Below the pieces are notes generated by a model. The model was given only the letters and a program-made list of their open reading frames with translations, made no database searches and was not told the origin of the DNA. DNA of 64,000 nucleotides. It comes from Ostreococcus lucimarinus CCE9901 (lineage: Eukaryota > Chlorophyta > Mamiellophyceae > Mamiellales > Bathycoccaceae). The stretch spans positions 186,001 through 250,000 of the forward strand of contig NC_009369.1 in NCBI RefSeq assembly GCF_000092065.1. The letters are read 5' to 3'. Numbering within the stretch: position 1 is the first letter of the stretch; each line of letters opens with the position of its first letter. A program made the translations under genes and the position numbers. Shown one piece after another: positions 53,972 through 63,353 of this stretch.

Positions 53972-55313
53972 ATGGCGAAGACGCGACGGAGAAAGCGACG
54001 AACGCACGTGGACGCGGACGCGGGCGGCGGGAGCAAAGGCAAAGACGCGGACGCGCCGCGGACGTTCGTGTTCACGCGAGGACGCATGGCGGACGCGGTG
54101 AAGGATCTGAGCGAGGATTTGCGAAAGGTGCGGGAAATCGGGGCGAGAGGAGAGGACGCGATCGGGGGAGATGGGGACGCGAGCGCGGCGAGCGAGGAGG
54201 AACGCGCGGACTGACGAGCGACGACGCGCGACGCAGGTGATGGAACCGCACACGGCGCGGAATTTGAAGGAATCGAAGAGCAATAAGTTGAAAGATTTCG
54301 TGCAAGTATCCGGACCGCTGGGGATTTCGCACTTTTTGATGCTCAGTTCGTCGGACGCGTCCAAGTATTTCAAGATTTGTCGAACGCCGAGAGGGCCGAC
54401 GTTGACGTTTAAGATTCATTCGTTTTCCCTGTCGAACGAGGTCGCAGCGACGCAAAAGAACCCGAGGAATCCAGCGAAGGCGTTTTTGTCGCCTCCGCTC
54501 GTGATTTTAAATAACTTTGGCGATGAAGCGCATCAAAAGTTGGCGACGATTACGTTTCAGAATATGTTTCCGCCTATCAACGTGCGCAAGGTGAAGCTTT
54601 CAACGTGTCAGCGCGCCGTGCTCGTGGATTACGACGCCAAGACGAAAAGATTTCAGTTTCGTCACTACAGCATCAACGCCGCGCCCGTGGGGGCGAATAA
54701 AAAATTGAAGAAGCTCTTACAGTCGAGAAACGCGCCCGATTTGGGGGACACGCAAGACGTGAGCGAATTTTTCGACAAGAGAGTCGGCGACGCGAGCGAT
54801 AGCGAAGGCTCCGACGACGAAAGTCGACGAGTGCACTTGACGCAGGACTTCAATCGCGTCGCTCACGCCGACAGCACGTCCAAGATTATCCTCAACGAAA
54901 TCGGTCCTCGCATGGAACTCGAGCTCGTCAAGGTCGAGGAAGGCATGTGCGACGGCCGCGTGTTATACCACGCCTACGTCAAGAAAACCGCGGAAGAGGT
55001 CAAAACTCTCGAGCAGAAAAAGGTCGAGCGCGAAAAGTTACGAAAACGCCGACGAGTAGAGCAAGAAGCGAACGTCAAGCGCAAGGCGCGCGAGAAGGAA
55101 ATCAAAGCGGACGCCGAGCGCGCCCGTCAAGGCAAATCCAAAAAGAAATCCTCCGCCGTGGACGAGTTCGGGAACGTCCGCGACGTCGAGGGTGAGGCAG
55201 AAGACGACGCCAAGTGGGCCGCCGCGTTCGAACGCGAAGAAAAAGAATGGCGAGAGGGCGACGTGTACGACGAGCGTTCCGGAAAGACAAAGCGTAAACG
55301 CCACGGCGACTAG
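53972..55313 (+). CDS. PPAN/SSF1 ribosome-biogenesis factor (Brix domain), 2 exons
   Basis: 410 aa. Exon 1 53972..54127 starts MAKTRRRKRRTHV and includes PRTFVFTRGRMADAVKDLSE. Exon 2 54237..55313 starts VMEPHTARNLKESKSNKLKD. The joint LRK|VMEPHTA reproduces the family's LR.VMEPYTA motif. The Brix domain spans residues 25-320 (VSGPLGISHFLMLSSSD, TITFQNMFPPINVRKVKLST). A Lys/Arg/Glu-rich coiled tail follows. The protein is required for pre-60S (27S pre-rRNA) processing in the nucleolus. Donor GTGCGG; ACTGAC at 54209, 22 nt before CAG. TGTAA at 55347-55351. Confidence 0.95.
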
Positions 55314-55968
55314 CGCCGCGACGCCGCCTCACCGTCACCAGTGTGTTGTAAACGTATCCATTAGCACATCGTTCCATTTCCCAATTCACCATCTTTAACG
55401 ATTGCGTCGTCGTCGTTTCGCCGTCCATCTGACCGCCCTCGTTTCGCTTTCAATGCTTAGGGTTTGAGCTGGAGTTTTCCTACGAGAGCGCCCGCGCGCG
55501 GTGCGATCGACCTCTTTCGTCGGCTCGATACGCTAAGGCGCGAACACACGCGCGGCTACGAAACAAGCACACACAAGTAAACAAAACGTACGTTCACGCG
55601 CCCGCACGTGCGTCGCGCTGCACGCGTCGCACGCGCGACGCCGAGGCGAAGATCGCGCGCGCGTTGAAAACCCCAAAACGCATCGACGAACGATCTTCGT
55701 CGCGCGCTGGCTCAACGTTCGCGCCCTTCGACGGCGTCGAGCGATGACGATCGTGACGATATATTTCGTTCGCGTTCGTTCGCGCGCGGTGTCGGCGATC
55801 GCGCGTCGCACGGCATAGAAAGCGAGGACGCCGCGACGTCGCTATGGGTGTTCGAACCGCGACGTCGAGGGGGTCATCGAGGTCGACGCGCGAAGGCGGC
55901 GCGCGAGCGATGGGCTTGAGAGAACGAAAGACTGACGAAAGAATGTGTTTCGCTGGAACAGAAATAAA
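55314..55968. promoter_or_regulatory. promoter and probable 5'UTR intron of ribosomal P1
   Basis: 655 bp with no supported protein. A telo-box-type TTAGGGTTT lies at 55457-55465, as in many plant translation-gene promoters. ACTGACGA at 55930 is followed 26 nt later by GGAACAG just before the P1 start codon, the acceptor pattern used elsewhere here. A donor such as GTGCGATC near 55500 would make an intron of about 460 nt; this is not proven. Confidence 0.5.
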
Positions 55969-56283
55969 ATGTCTGGTGATCTCGCGTGCACGTACGCGGC
56001 TCTCATCCTCCACGATGACGGTCAAGAGGTGACGGCTGACAAGATCAGCGCTGTCGTCTCTGCGAGCGGGTTGGAGCTCGAACCGTACTGGTCCGGTTTG
56101 TTCGCCAAGTTCCTCGAGCAAAAGTCCGTGGGTGACCTCATCTCCAACGTCGGCGCTGGTGGCGGCGGCGGTGGCGGCGGCGGCGCGGCTGCGGGCGGCG
56201 ACGCCGGCGGCGACGCGGCTGCTGCTGCTCCGGAAGAAGAAGAAGAAGAAGAAGCCGAAATGGACTTCGACTTGTTCGATTAA
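55969..56283 (+). CDS. RPLP1: 60S acidic ribosomal protein P1
   Basis: 104 aa. DLACTYAALILHDDGQEVTA and EPYWSGLFAKFLEQKSVGDL identify P1 rather than P2. A Gly/Ala hinge follows (GGGGG..AAAGGDAGGD), then an acidic tail. The tail ends EMDFDLFD rather than the near-universal MGFGLFD, so both Gly of the factor-binding tail are Asp. P1/P2 stalks recruit translational GTPases through this tail. A TGTAA lies at 56386-56390. Confidence 0.95.
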   Translation: MSGDLACTYAALILHDDGQEVTADKISAVVSASGLELEPYWSGLFAKFLEQKSVGDLISNVGAGGGGGGGGGAAAGGDAGGDAAAAAPEEEEEEEAEMDFDLFD

Positions 56284-56501
56284 TCTTCTGAAACGTCACA
56301 CGGCGATGAAGCGACCGGCTTCGCTGATGAACGATTTTAGGCTTAGCTCTATAAAGGCTTTCACGCTTTCCGCGACGCGTTTCGTTGTAACGGCGTGAAA
56401 TCTCAAATCGTTTTAACCTCTTTGCGCCACACGTTGAGTAAAATACTATTACAATCGCTGAAAAGATGCGTGGGTGGCGCGGTACTAGTGTACAAAACCA
56501 T

Positions 56502-57524
56502 CTATTCCTCGCACGTGTCCGAGCACTTGTCGGACGAGCCAACACACGTGCCCACGCTGCAACCGCGAAGCGCGTTGACGATGTTGCCGTCGTGCGCGAT
56601 GTTAAATACGACGACTGGGATATCGTTCTCTTCGCAAAGCGTGATGGCAGTTTGATCCATGACGCCCAAGCCGAGACGACGGACGGTTTCGTACGTCAGC
56701 GTCTTGTAGAGTTTGGCGTTGGCGTTCTTCTTGGGATCGCTGTCAAACACGCCGTCCACCTTGGTCGCCTTCAAGACGCACTGCGCGTTAATTTCCGCCG
56801 CACGAAGCGCGGCGCCGGTATCGGTGGTAAAGAAAGGGTTCCCCGTGCCCGCACCGAAGATGACCACTCGACCCTTTTCCAAGTGTCGAATCGCGCGACG
56901 GCGAATGTACGGCTCCGCCACTTCCTTAATTTCGAGCGCGCTCATCACTCGCGTCGGCACCCCTTTGGACTCGATCGCCGCCTGCAAGTTTAACGAGTTC
57001 ATCACCGTCGCGAGCATCCCCATGTAGTCCGCGCTCGCGCGATCCAACCCGTTTCCTTCCTTTTCGGCGCCTCGAAAAAAGTTGCCTCCGCCGACGACCA
57101 CCGCCACCTCGATCCCCGACATCGCCGCCTGCGCCACCTCGCTCGCGATCGACTTCACCACGTCCGGCGAGATCCCAAATCCATCCTCTCCCGCCAGCGC
57201 TTCCCCCGACACCTTCAGCATCACTCGACGCCACTTCCACCGTTCGAACCCGTCCTCGTCCTCGTCGTTCGCGCTCGCCTTCTCCCCCTTCCCCTTCTTC
57301 CGTCCCTCGCTCCTCATCGCCGATATCTCCAGTCCCTCCATCGCCGACTTCGCGTCCTCGTCCTCGCGGTCCACGATCGCGCGCGCTGTCGTCGTTCCTC
57401 CCCGTCCCCTCGCGTTCGTTCGCGCCGCCGCAATTCTTCCCCTCGGCGCGTTCGCGCGCGCCCTCGTTCGCGTCGTCGCGCCCGCGCGCGCGAATCCGCG
57501 CGCCGCGGCGTTCGCTCGCGTCAT
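56502..57524 (-). CDS. UMP kinase (PyrH type), plastid
   Basis: Bacterial-type hexameric UMP kinase, phosphorylating UMP to UDP. 340 aa: about 95 residues of Arg/Ala-rich transit peptide and charged linker, then the amino-acid-kinase fold: [84 protein letters not shown] and [20 protein letters not shown]. All PyrH motifs are intact. The ATG at 57524 gives the transit peptide; the frame continues further up in Arg-rich sequence. A short Cys-containing tail ([14 protein letters not shown]) is unusual. Divergent from the carrier gene with 204 bp between. Confidence 0.94.
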   Translation of the reverse strand: MTRANAAARGFARAGATTRTRARANAPRGRIAAARTNARGRGGTTTARAIVDREDEDAKSAMEGLEISAMRSEGRKKGKGEKASANDEDEDGFERWKWRRVMLKVSGEALAGEDGFGISPDVVKSIASEVAQAAMSGIEVAVVVGGGNFFRGAEKEGNGLDRASADYMGMLATVMNSLNLQAAIESKGVPTRVMSALEIKEVAEPYIRRRAIRHLEKGRVVIFGAGTGNPFFTTDTGAALRAAEINAQCVLKATKVDGVFDSDPKKNANAKLYKTLTYETVRRLGLGVMDQTAITLCEENDIPVVVFNIAHDGNIVNALRGCSVGTCVGSSDKCSDTCEE

Positions 57525-57728
57525 CGCTCGCGTTCGCGCGCGCGCGCGTCGTCGGCGTCGGCGTGTGCGACGCGCACGACGCGCGACGCGTTCGACACCG
57601 TCGGCGCGACGCCGCGCGTATGCGCAAACAGTGAGAGACCGCGCACCACCGCGCGCGCCGGCATTCCGCGGTCGCCCGATCGCGCGCGTCGCGCCGCGCC
57701 GACGGACGAGCGCTCGAGCGCCCGCGCG

Positions 57729-58952
57729 ATGCGCGCCTCCGCGTTCGATCGACGCCGCGCGTTCGCGCGCGCGCGCGCGCGCGAGGACGCGCGACGAGAC
57801 GCGCGCGCGTTCACGGTGCGCGGCGGTTGCGCGGCGCCGGCGGCGCTGACGCTGACGACGCGCGCGACGCGCGGGCGCGCGCGCGACGGCGCGCGCGCGG
57901 AGGGGAGACGGGCGAGTAATCGCGCGGTGCCGGACGTCGCGGCGAAAGCGAACGACGCGGGACGAAAGTCGCGGAAGAGGGCGATGACGTGCTACAGGCT
58001 CGCGGCGGAGCGCGATAACCCTATAGCGTGCGCGACGCACCTGGTGAAGCCGGCGGTGGCGATGTTCCTCGCGGGCGGCGTCGCCGGTGCGCTGGCGAAG
58101 ACGTGCACGGCGCCGCTGGATCGGCTGAAGATCATCATGCAGACGTCGGGGGCGTCGAGGGCGAGCGCGGCGAGCGTGGCGGCGGCGGACAAGGGGTTGT
58201 TGGCGGCGTTCGTGGCGATCGGAAAGACGGAGGGCGTGGCGGGATATTGGCGAGGAAACGTGCCGCAAGTGGTGCGAATTTTGCCGTATTCGAGCGCGAT
58301 GCTGTACTCGTACGAAGCGTACAAGAAAAAGTTGACGAATAAGGAAACCGGGGAGTTGGCGGTGCCGGCGCGTTTGCTCGCGGGCGCGGGCGCGGCGTGC
58401 ACGGCGACCATCGTGACGTACCCTCTCGATATCATTCGCCTTCGATTGAGCGTGGACACGAGTGCGAAGAGCATGGGCGACGTCGCCCGCACCATCTTGG
58501 CCAACGAAGGGCCGCTCGGGTTCTTCAAGGGTTTGCGAGCGACGTGCATTTCCATCGCGCCGTACAGCGCGCTCAACTTTTGCGCGTTTGATTTATTCAA
58601 AAAGGCGCTCCCGGAAGAAATTCGCAACGAAGCGCAAGGGATCGCCACGGCATCGCTTATGGCGACCGCGTTGGCCACGGGTTCGATGTATCCGCTGGAT
58701 ACTATTCGTCGTCAAATGCAGCTTCAAGGGAGCACGTACGCGAACATGCTCGACGCCGGTCGCGGCATCGTCGCCGCCAACGGCGTCGGTGGTCTCTTCC
58801 GCGGTTTCATCCCGAACGCGATGAAAAACATGCCGAACAAGTCCATCCAGCTCACCACGTTCGACGTCCTGAAGAAGGGCATCAGGCGTTCAGAGGTGGA
58901 GTACGCCAAAGAGGTCGCTATTTTAGCCGCCGAAAACAAAAAAATCAAGTGA
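57729..58952 (+). CDS. plastid-type ADP/ATP (adenine nucleotide) mitochondrial-carrier-family protein
   Basis: 407 aa. A 95-residue Arg/Ala-rich transit-like N-terminus precedes three carrier repeats with signatures [14 protein letters not shown] and PLDTIRRQ, and six spans. Motifs [20 protein letters not shown] and [20 protein letters not shown], together with the long N-terminus, are closest to the plant thylakoid/envelope ATP/ADP carrier (TAAC) group. That group also carries PAPS, so the substrate is uncertain. TGTAA at 59065-59069. Confidence 0.88.
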   Translation: MRASAFDRRRAFARARAREDARRDARAFTVRGGCAAPAALTLTTRATRGRARDGARAEGRRASNRAVPDVAAKANDAGRKSRKRAMTCYRLAAERDNPIACATHLVKPAVAMFLAGGVAGALAKTCTAPLDRLKIIMQTSGASRASAASVAAADKGLLAAFVAIGKTEGVAGYWRGNVPQVVRILPYSSAMLYSYEAYKKKLTNKETGELAVPARLLAGAGAACTATIVTYPLDIIRLRLSVDTSAKSMGDVARTILANEGPLGFFKGLRATCISIAPYSALNFCAFDLFKKALPEEIRNEAQGIATASLMATALATGSMYPLDTIRRQMQLQGSTYANMLDAGRGIVAANGVGGLFRGFIPNAMKNMPNKSIQLTTFDVLKKGIRRSEVEYAKEVAILAAENKKIK

Positions 58953-59189
58953 TCGTTCGATCGCATCTTTTTCCATTGACCCCCCGACACCGACACCGAC
59001 TTCTTCACATCGCGTCTTCGCTCTGGCACTCCCATACGCGAGCTGCTCCCGATTCTCGTTCGGTTGTAACACTACGAGAATCCGACGGATTTCTGGAACG
59101 CGAGCGCGTCGCGTCGCGTCGAATCGCCTTCGAACGTTCCATCTTCGCTCACCGTCGCACTACAAAATTACACGCGCTCTCGCGCTCTA

Positions 59190-59620
59190 CTACTTACAAT
59201 CATCCCTGTACTCAAACAACCCGCAATCTCCTCCCCAGGGAAACTGCTCGCGATTGCGAATTCTCAGGTACGAGTACGCCGGGTTCTCGTGCCCGTGTCC
59301 GTGCGCCGCGTTGGACAGCGTGTACACCCCGAACCCAGCGCACGCGGGTATGACGAGCATGGAGACGGCGCGCCATTTATTCATCTCCGCTGTTTCATCG
59401 CGTCGATCGCGTTTCAGCGCGTCAGTCGCGCGCGCTCGTCGTTTTCGCGCGCGCATCGTCGTCGCGTCGCGATCGTTCGGTTCGCGCGTTCGTTCGTTCG
59501 CGCGCGCGACGCACCGATCTCTTCCTCGACGCTCGCGCCGGAGCTCATCGAGCGGGCGCGGGAAATTTGTTCGACGCGTTTGGGCGATCGCGCGGCGCGC
59601 GCGACGAGTCGGGCGAGCAT
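59190..59620 (-). CDS. COX6A: cytochrome c oxidase subunit 6a, 2 exons
   Basis: 101 aa. Exon 1 59515..59620 encodes a mitochondrial presequence (MLARLVARAARSPKRVEQIS) and ASVEEEI. Exon 2 59190..59389 encodes EMNKWRAVSMLVIPACAGFG, a single span, then PAYSYLRIRNREQFPWGGD and GLFEYRDDCK. The PYSY.RIRN..FPWG motif is diagnostic. Donor GTGCGT; ACTGAC at 59426-59421, about 32 nt before CAG; the junction Ala is split after its first base. Without splicing the gene appears to lack its presequence. Confidence 0.93.
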
Positions 59621-59806
59621 GGCGAGCGCGCGTGTGTGCGGGCTGGGGTCGCGCGCGCGCGCGCGGATCCCCGGGTGGGAATCCGAGGTGGGGTGATGGT
59701 ACAAACCTATGACGAGCTATGGGATCTAATGACGACGCGATCGCGACGATCGCGCGAGGGTGAGAGGGAAAGGACACGACGCGTGACCGGGGACGACGGC
59801 GTGGGG

Positions 59807-60940
59807 CTACTTTTGGACGAGCGACGCGCGCTCGGCGACGTCGACGTCGTCGCCGCGCACGCGAGCGATGACAAAGGGACCGGCGGCGCGCACGTGCGCG
59901 GCGGTGCGATATCCCTTGTGCTGGTGGAACTTGAGACAGACGAAGAAAATCAACGTCGTGGCGAAGAAGACGAGGTTGTGCCAAGCCAAACTTTCGAAAC
60001 TTTTGGCGAAATCAAACATGACGTACACGGCTTTGCCCGTGGCGTAGAATCGATACCAGCAAAAGAAGACGTACGCCTGAACGAAGAGGATGGACCAACC
60101 GAAGTCTCGTCGACGCATGGGTAAGGCGCCGAGTAAAAACTCAAGGAGTAAAACGACCATATTCCCGGCGTGTTCGACCAGGCGGTACCACTCGAGGTAG
60201 CAATCGGGATAGTTGTCCACGCCCTCGAGCGCCCGACACATCGGAAACGCGAAGAACGAGTACCACGCTCCAGCGCTCGATAACACGTTCGTCGTCCACG
60301 CAACGCCGTACGCGATCACTAAAACATTTGTCAAACCGTCTAATTCCCCCTCTTCTCGCTCAGTTCTATACATGTTCATCCCCAGCGCTCCCTCTAAGAC
60401 GAACAACAATAAAATCGTCCAGTCGCTCAGGTAGTCGAACCCATCCGTCTTTCGAACCTGCATCGAGTGCTCGTAAACCATGTGATAGCAGAAGAAAAAC
60501 ACCCCGAACGCGAACGTCCCCATTCGTAACGCGAACAGCGCGGCCCTGGTGCGGAGGAAACGCGCGCGAGTCCGTCAGTCAATGTCAATCTTCAAACCGC
60601 GCGCTTCGCCGCGGAGGCCAACACCAAACGCGCGAGGCGAATCCGAATTCATCTTCCACGAGGCAACGCGCTCGCTCGCGCGCTCGCTCGAGAAAATGCA
60701 CTTCACGACGTACTTTGGAACGAATCGCGACGACGAGGAGACGCGCTCGAAGCTCACGTTGGCGACGCCGTCGATTTTCGGCATGGCGATCACGTTGTGC
60801 GCAGCCAGGGCGCCCCAAGCGACGACGCTCGTGATGGTCGCCGTCGTCGTCCACTGCGGTGGAGGCTTGCGTATGCGCAGATCATCGAAATCTATGTCAT
60901 CTTCCTCGAGCTCGGCGCGATCGGGCGCCGCGCGAGGCAT
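59807..60940 (-). CDS. polytopic membrane protein, AIG1/FAR-17a-like topology, 2 exons
   Basis: 321 aa. Exon 1 60714..60940 starts MPRAAPDRAELEEDDIDFDD and contains a first span (TITSVVAWGALAAHNVIA). Exon 2 59807..60545 holds about six more (FAFGVFFFCYHMVYE, WTILLLFVLEGALGM, NVLVIAYGVAWTTNVL, NMVVLLLEFLLGALP, ILFVQAYVFFCWYRFYATGK, NLVFFATTLIFFVCLKF). Donor GTACGT; ACTGACGG 29 nt before CCAG. The EHAGN...E.LL...(Y/F)..TG..VY pattern resembles the AIG1/ADTRP (FAR-17a) family of fatty-acid-ester hydrolases. The resemblance is loose and the candidate catalytic residues are not clear, so I give topology as the main statement. Confidence 0.65.
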
Positions 60941-61100
60941 TGGAGCGCGGACGCGAGTCGCGCACTGCGGCGCGCGGCGCAGCCGGGAAGGCGGTTGAGG
61001 CGTAGGACGTCTACGAAGGCGGTGCGTTCGTTCGCTCGCGTGCTGTGCGTGCTGCGCTAGATAATTAATGATGATGCTACGTCGAAATTATGGTCATCGA

Positions 61101-62165
61101 TCACGCGCGTAAGACCTTGAGCCAGCGGTCGACGACGGCGTCGCTTCCGTACCAGTGAAACTTTGACGGTTCGTCAAACGTGCCGACGGTGGACATCGAG
61201 TGCCAGCAGGCGTCGATGACGATCATTTCGGCGCCCTCTAACGCAAGTGCGGCGCAGTTTGGTACGACAGCGTCGCCTTCGACGCCGTCTCCGTCGCCAC
61301 CGGCGACGACGGCGTAGGAACCGGCTGCATATTTGCCGATGGTTTTCGGCTCCGCCGACGCGTTTCCGACGACGGCGCGTCCCGTGACGCAGACGTACTG
61401 AACATCCGGTTCAAAGTACGCGCCGGGCCAAGTATCGTTTACCCATTTAGATGCCCCGCGCGTTGGATCTGACTTCGCATCCTGCGCGTGTGGCGTCCCT
61501 AAGCATATCAAACGTCGCACACGCTCGTCCCGCTTCAAGAAATCTCCGGAGCACTCTACCTCGCTCGCATTCATCGCCAGTGCGCCGCCGATGAACGCCC
61601 GCGCGAGCCACCCACCGGCAGAGTGCGCGACAATGTCAACGCTCGTCGCTTCAGGGTTCGCTCGCAACGCCTCTTTCACGCACGCGTCGACGCGTTCTAA
61701 ATACCACCCGTAGCTCTCTCGCGTCGTGCACGCGTTCATCCAAAACCCCTTCGTGAAGATCCCTCGCAAAATCCCCACGAACCAATCTTTTCGCTCGACC
61801 TCAGCGACGTGCACGCTGAACCCTCTCGAGCGCAGTGACTTCGCCAGGCTCGCCTCGTCGTTCCCAAGCGCGTCCTCGTAGTCGCTCGAGCAGTTCCCGA
61901 ACCCGCTCAGCACGACGATCGGATTCGCCGACGCCGACGCTCGCACGCGCGTGTCGTCGCTCGATGCATCACTGACGTCGATGACGTCCGCCGATGCGCG
62001 CGTGAGCGTGAGAAACGCGTCCGAACGCGACGCTTTCGCGGCATCCAGACTTTGTCCCAGTCCCAGCGGCGCGAGCCTCGCGAGGGGCGGTTTGCTCGAC
62101 GCGCGCGCTCGTAACGGCGAGAAAGCGGTGCGCGCGGTCGAGGACAACGCGTCTGACGCGCGCAT
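61101..62165 (-). CDS. alpha/beta-hydrolase lipase-like protein, plastid
   Basis: 354 aa. Ser/Arg/Ala-rich N-terminus (transit peptide, about 50 residues), then a hydrolase core: NPIVVLSGFGNCSSDYEDAL (oxyanion region), VDIVAHSAGGWLARAFIGG (nucleophile Ser), LICLGTPHA, GDAVVPNCAALAL (Asp) and DACWHSM (His). GTPH and AHSAGG are typical of the PGAP1/lipase-3-like plastid lipases. Substrate unknown. An evening-element-like AAATATCT lies at 62225-62232, 60 nt upstream of the ATG. Confidence 0.82.
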   Translation of the reverse strand: MRASDALSSTARTAFSPLRARASSKPPLARLAPLGLGQSLDAAKASRSDAFLTLTRASADVIDVSDASSDDTRVRASASANPIVVLSGFGNCSSDYEDALGNDEASLAKSLRSRGFSVHVAEVERKDWFVGILRGIFTKGFWMNACTTRESYGWYLERVDACVKEALRANPEATSVDIVAHSAGGWLARAFIGGALAMNASEVECSGDFLKRDERVRRLICLGTPHAQDAKSDPTRGASKWVNDTWPGAYFEPDVQYVCVTGRAVVGNASAEPKTIGKYAAGSYAVVAGGDGDGVEGDAVVPNCAALALEGAEMIVIDACWHSMSTVGTFDEPSKFHWYGSDAVVDRWLKVLRA

Positions 62166-62241
62166 CGCGGTCGATGGACGCTCGCGCGCGGTGGCGTCGA
62201 GCGTCGGCGAGTGAGGTCGGAGTGAAATATCTAAGACTATT

Positions 62242-63282
62242 TTAAGACTGCGCGTTCAACTGGGCCAATAATTTCGCTTTCTTCTCCGCCAATAGCCGCT
62301 CAAGGTCGATGACTTCCTCCTGATCCTCGATGGATTCCTTCTGCTTCTTAGTCGCCGGTTCGTCAGCCTCGGACGCTTCCGGTTCCTCCGCTTCTTCTAC
62401 GTCTTCATCTGACTCGACAGCTTCGGGCGTCTGTTCGCGTTCGACTTCCACGCGCACGATGTGATTACCGATCTTTTTCCCGTCCTTGATCCCCTTCCCG
62501 TCGAGCGTCTTCGTATCCCCACTCTTCGTTTCTTCGTCGAAATACATCGTTTCCACTCCGTGCACGGTCTCGACCTCGAAAAATCCGCCCTCGAGCGCGT
62601 CCTTTGCGCTCAGCCTCAGCGTCGACGTCACGTTCAAACCATCTCTCGAGAACACTTTACTAGGCAAAATCCGCACCCTCACGTGTTGCGTGCGACCACT
62701 AATGGGTAATCTACTCCCATCCAACACTCCCGCCGGCACATGCACGCGTCCATGAAAGAAATCATCCTTGACGCCGTCGCCGCCGCATTTTCGGCACGTC
62801 TCGGGCTTCCCGAATCCCCGTCCATCGCACGTTCCACACGTCCCTTGGCTCCCCACCGCTGTTCCTCCCCGATTTGCACACCCCTCGCACTTCAAACACG
62901 CCATCCCCACGCCTTGACAGCTCGAGCACAGCAGCTTAAACGGTATCATCGCCAACTTTGTCGTCCCCGTCACGCTCTCCTTAAAGCTCACATTCACCAG
63001 CACGTCGTCCCTCTTCGCTCCGTTCAGCTCGCACTTTTGATCGTACGCCGCGCGTGAGACTTCATCCTTGAGCACTTCGTACGCGTTCGCGACGTTTCGA
63101 AACCGCACGCGCGCCTCGTCGCGTTCGGCATCCGTTTTCGTCGTTCGGGACACTTTGTCCGGGTGCAATTGCAGCGCGAGTTTCTTATACGCACGCTTGA
63201 TCTCATCCGTCGTCGCCGCGCTTTGCACGCCCAATATTTCATACGCGTTCATCCCGCTCGCGCCCGCGCTCGTCGACGCCAT
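62242..63282 (-). CDS. DnaJ/Hsp40 protein with DnaJ-type zinc finger
   Basis: 346 aa. J-domain at residues 11-85 with LALQLHPDKVSRTTK (HPD intact). There is no Gly/Phe region. A zinc-finger domain with CxxCxG repeats (CSSCQGVGMACLKCEG, CGTCDGRGFG, CRKCGGDG) is followed by a C-terminal substrate-binding domain (GRVHVPAGVLDGSRLPISGR). The acidic tail (EEAEEPEASEADEPATKKQK) carries a basic patch that could be a nuclear signal. The order is type I (DnaJA-like), with one zinc-finger unit spaced unusually. Its ATG is 71 bp from the next gene's ATG. Confidence 0.88.
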   Translation of the reverse strand: MASTSAGASGMNAYEILGVQSAATTDEIKRAYKKLALQLHPDKVSRTTKTDAERDEARVRFRNVANAYEVLKDEVSRAAYDQKCELNGAKRDDVLVNVSFKESVTGTTKLAMIPFKLLCSSCQGVGMACLKCEGCANRGGTAVGSQGTCGTCDGRGFGKPETCRKCGGDGVKDDFFHGRVHVPAGVLDGSRLPISGRTQHVRVRILPSKVFSRDGLNVTSTLRLSAKDALEGGFFEVETVHGVETMYFDEETKSGDTKTLDGKGIKDGKKIGNHIVRVEVEREQTPEAVESDEDVEEAEEPEASEADEPATKKQKESIEDQEEVIDLERLLAEKKAKLLAQLNAQS

Positions 63283-63353
63283 CGCGCGCTTCGGTGCGTC
63301 GATCTCTGCCGACTCGAACGAAAAGCGCGGTCCCGCACACGACGACGCGCGGC
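63283..63353. promoter_or_regulatory. very short bidirectional promoter (71 bp)
   Basis: Only 71 bp separate the divergent start codons of the DnaJ and ARM/HEAT-like genes, so both core promoters and 5' leaders must overlap or extend into coding sequence. Confidence 0.6.
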
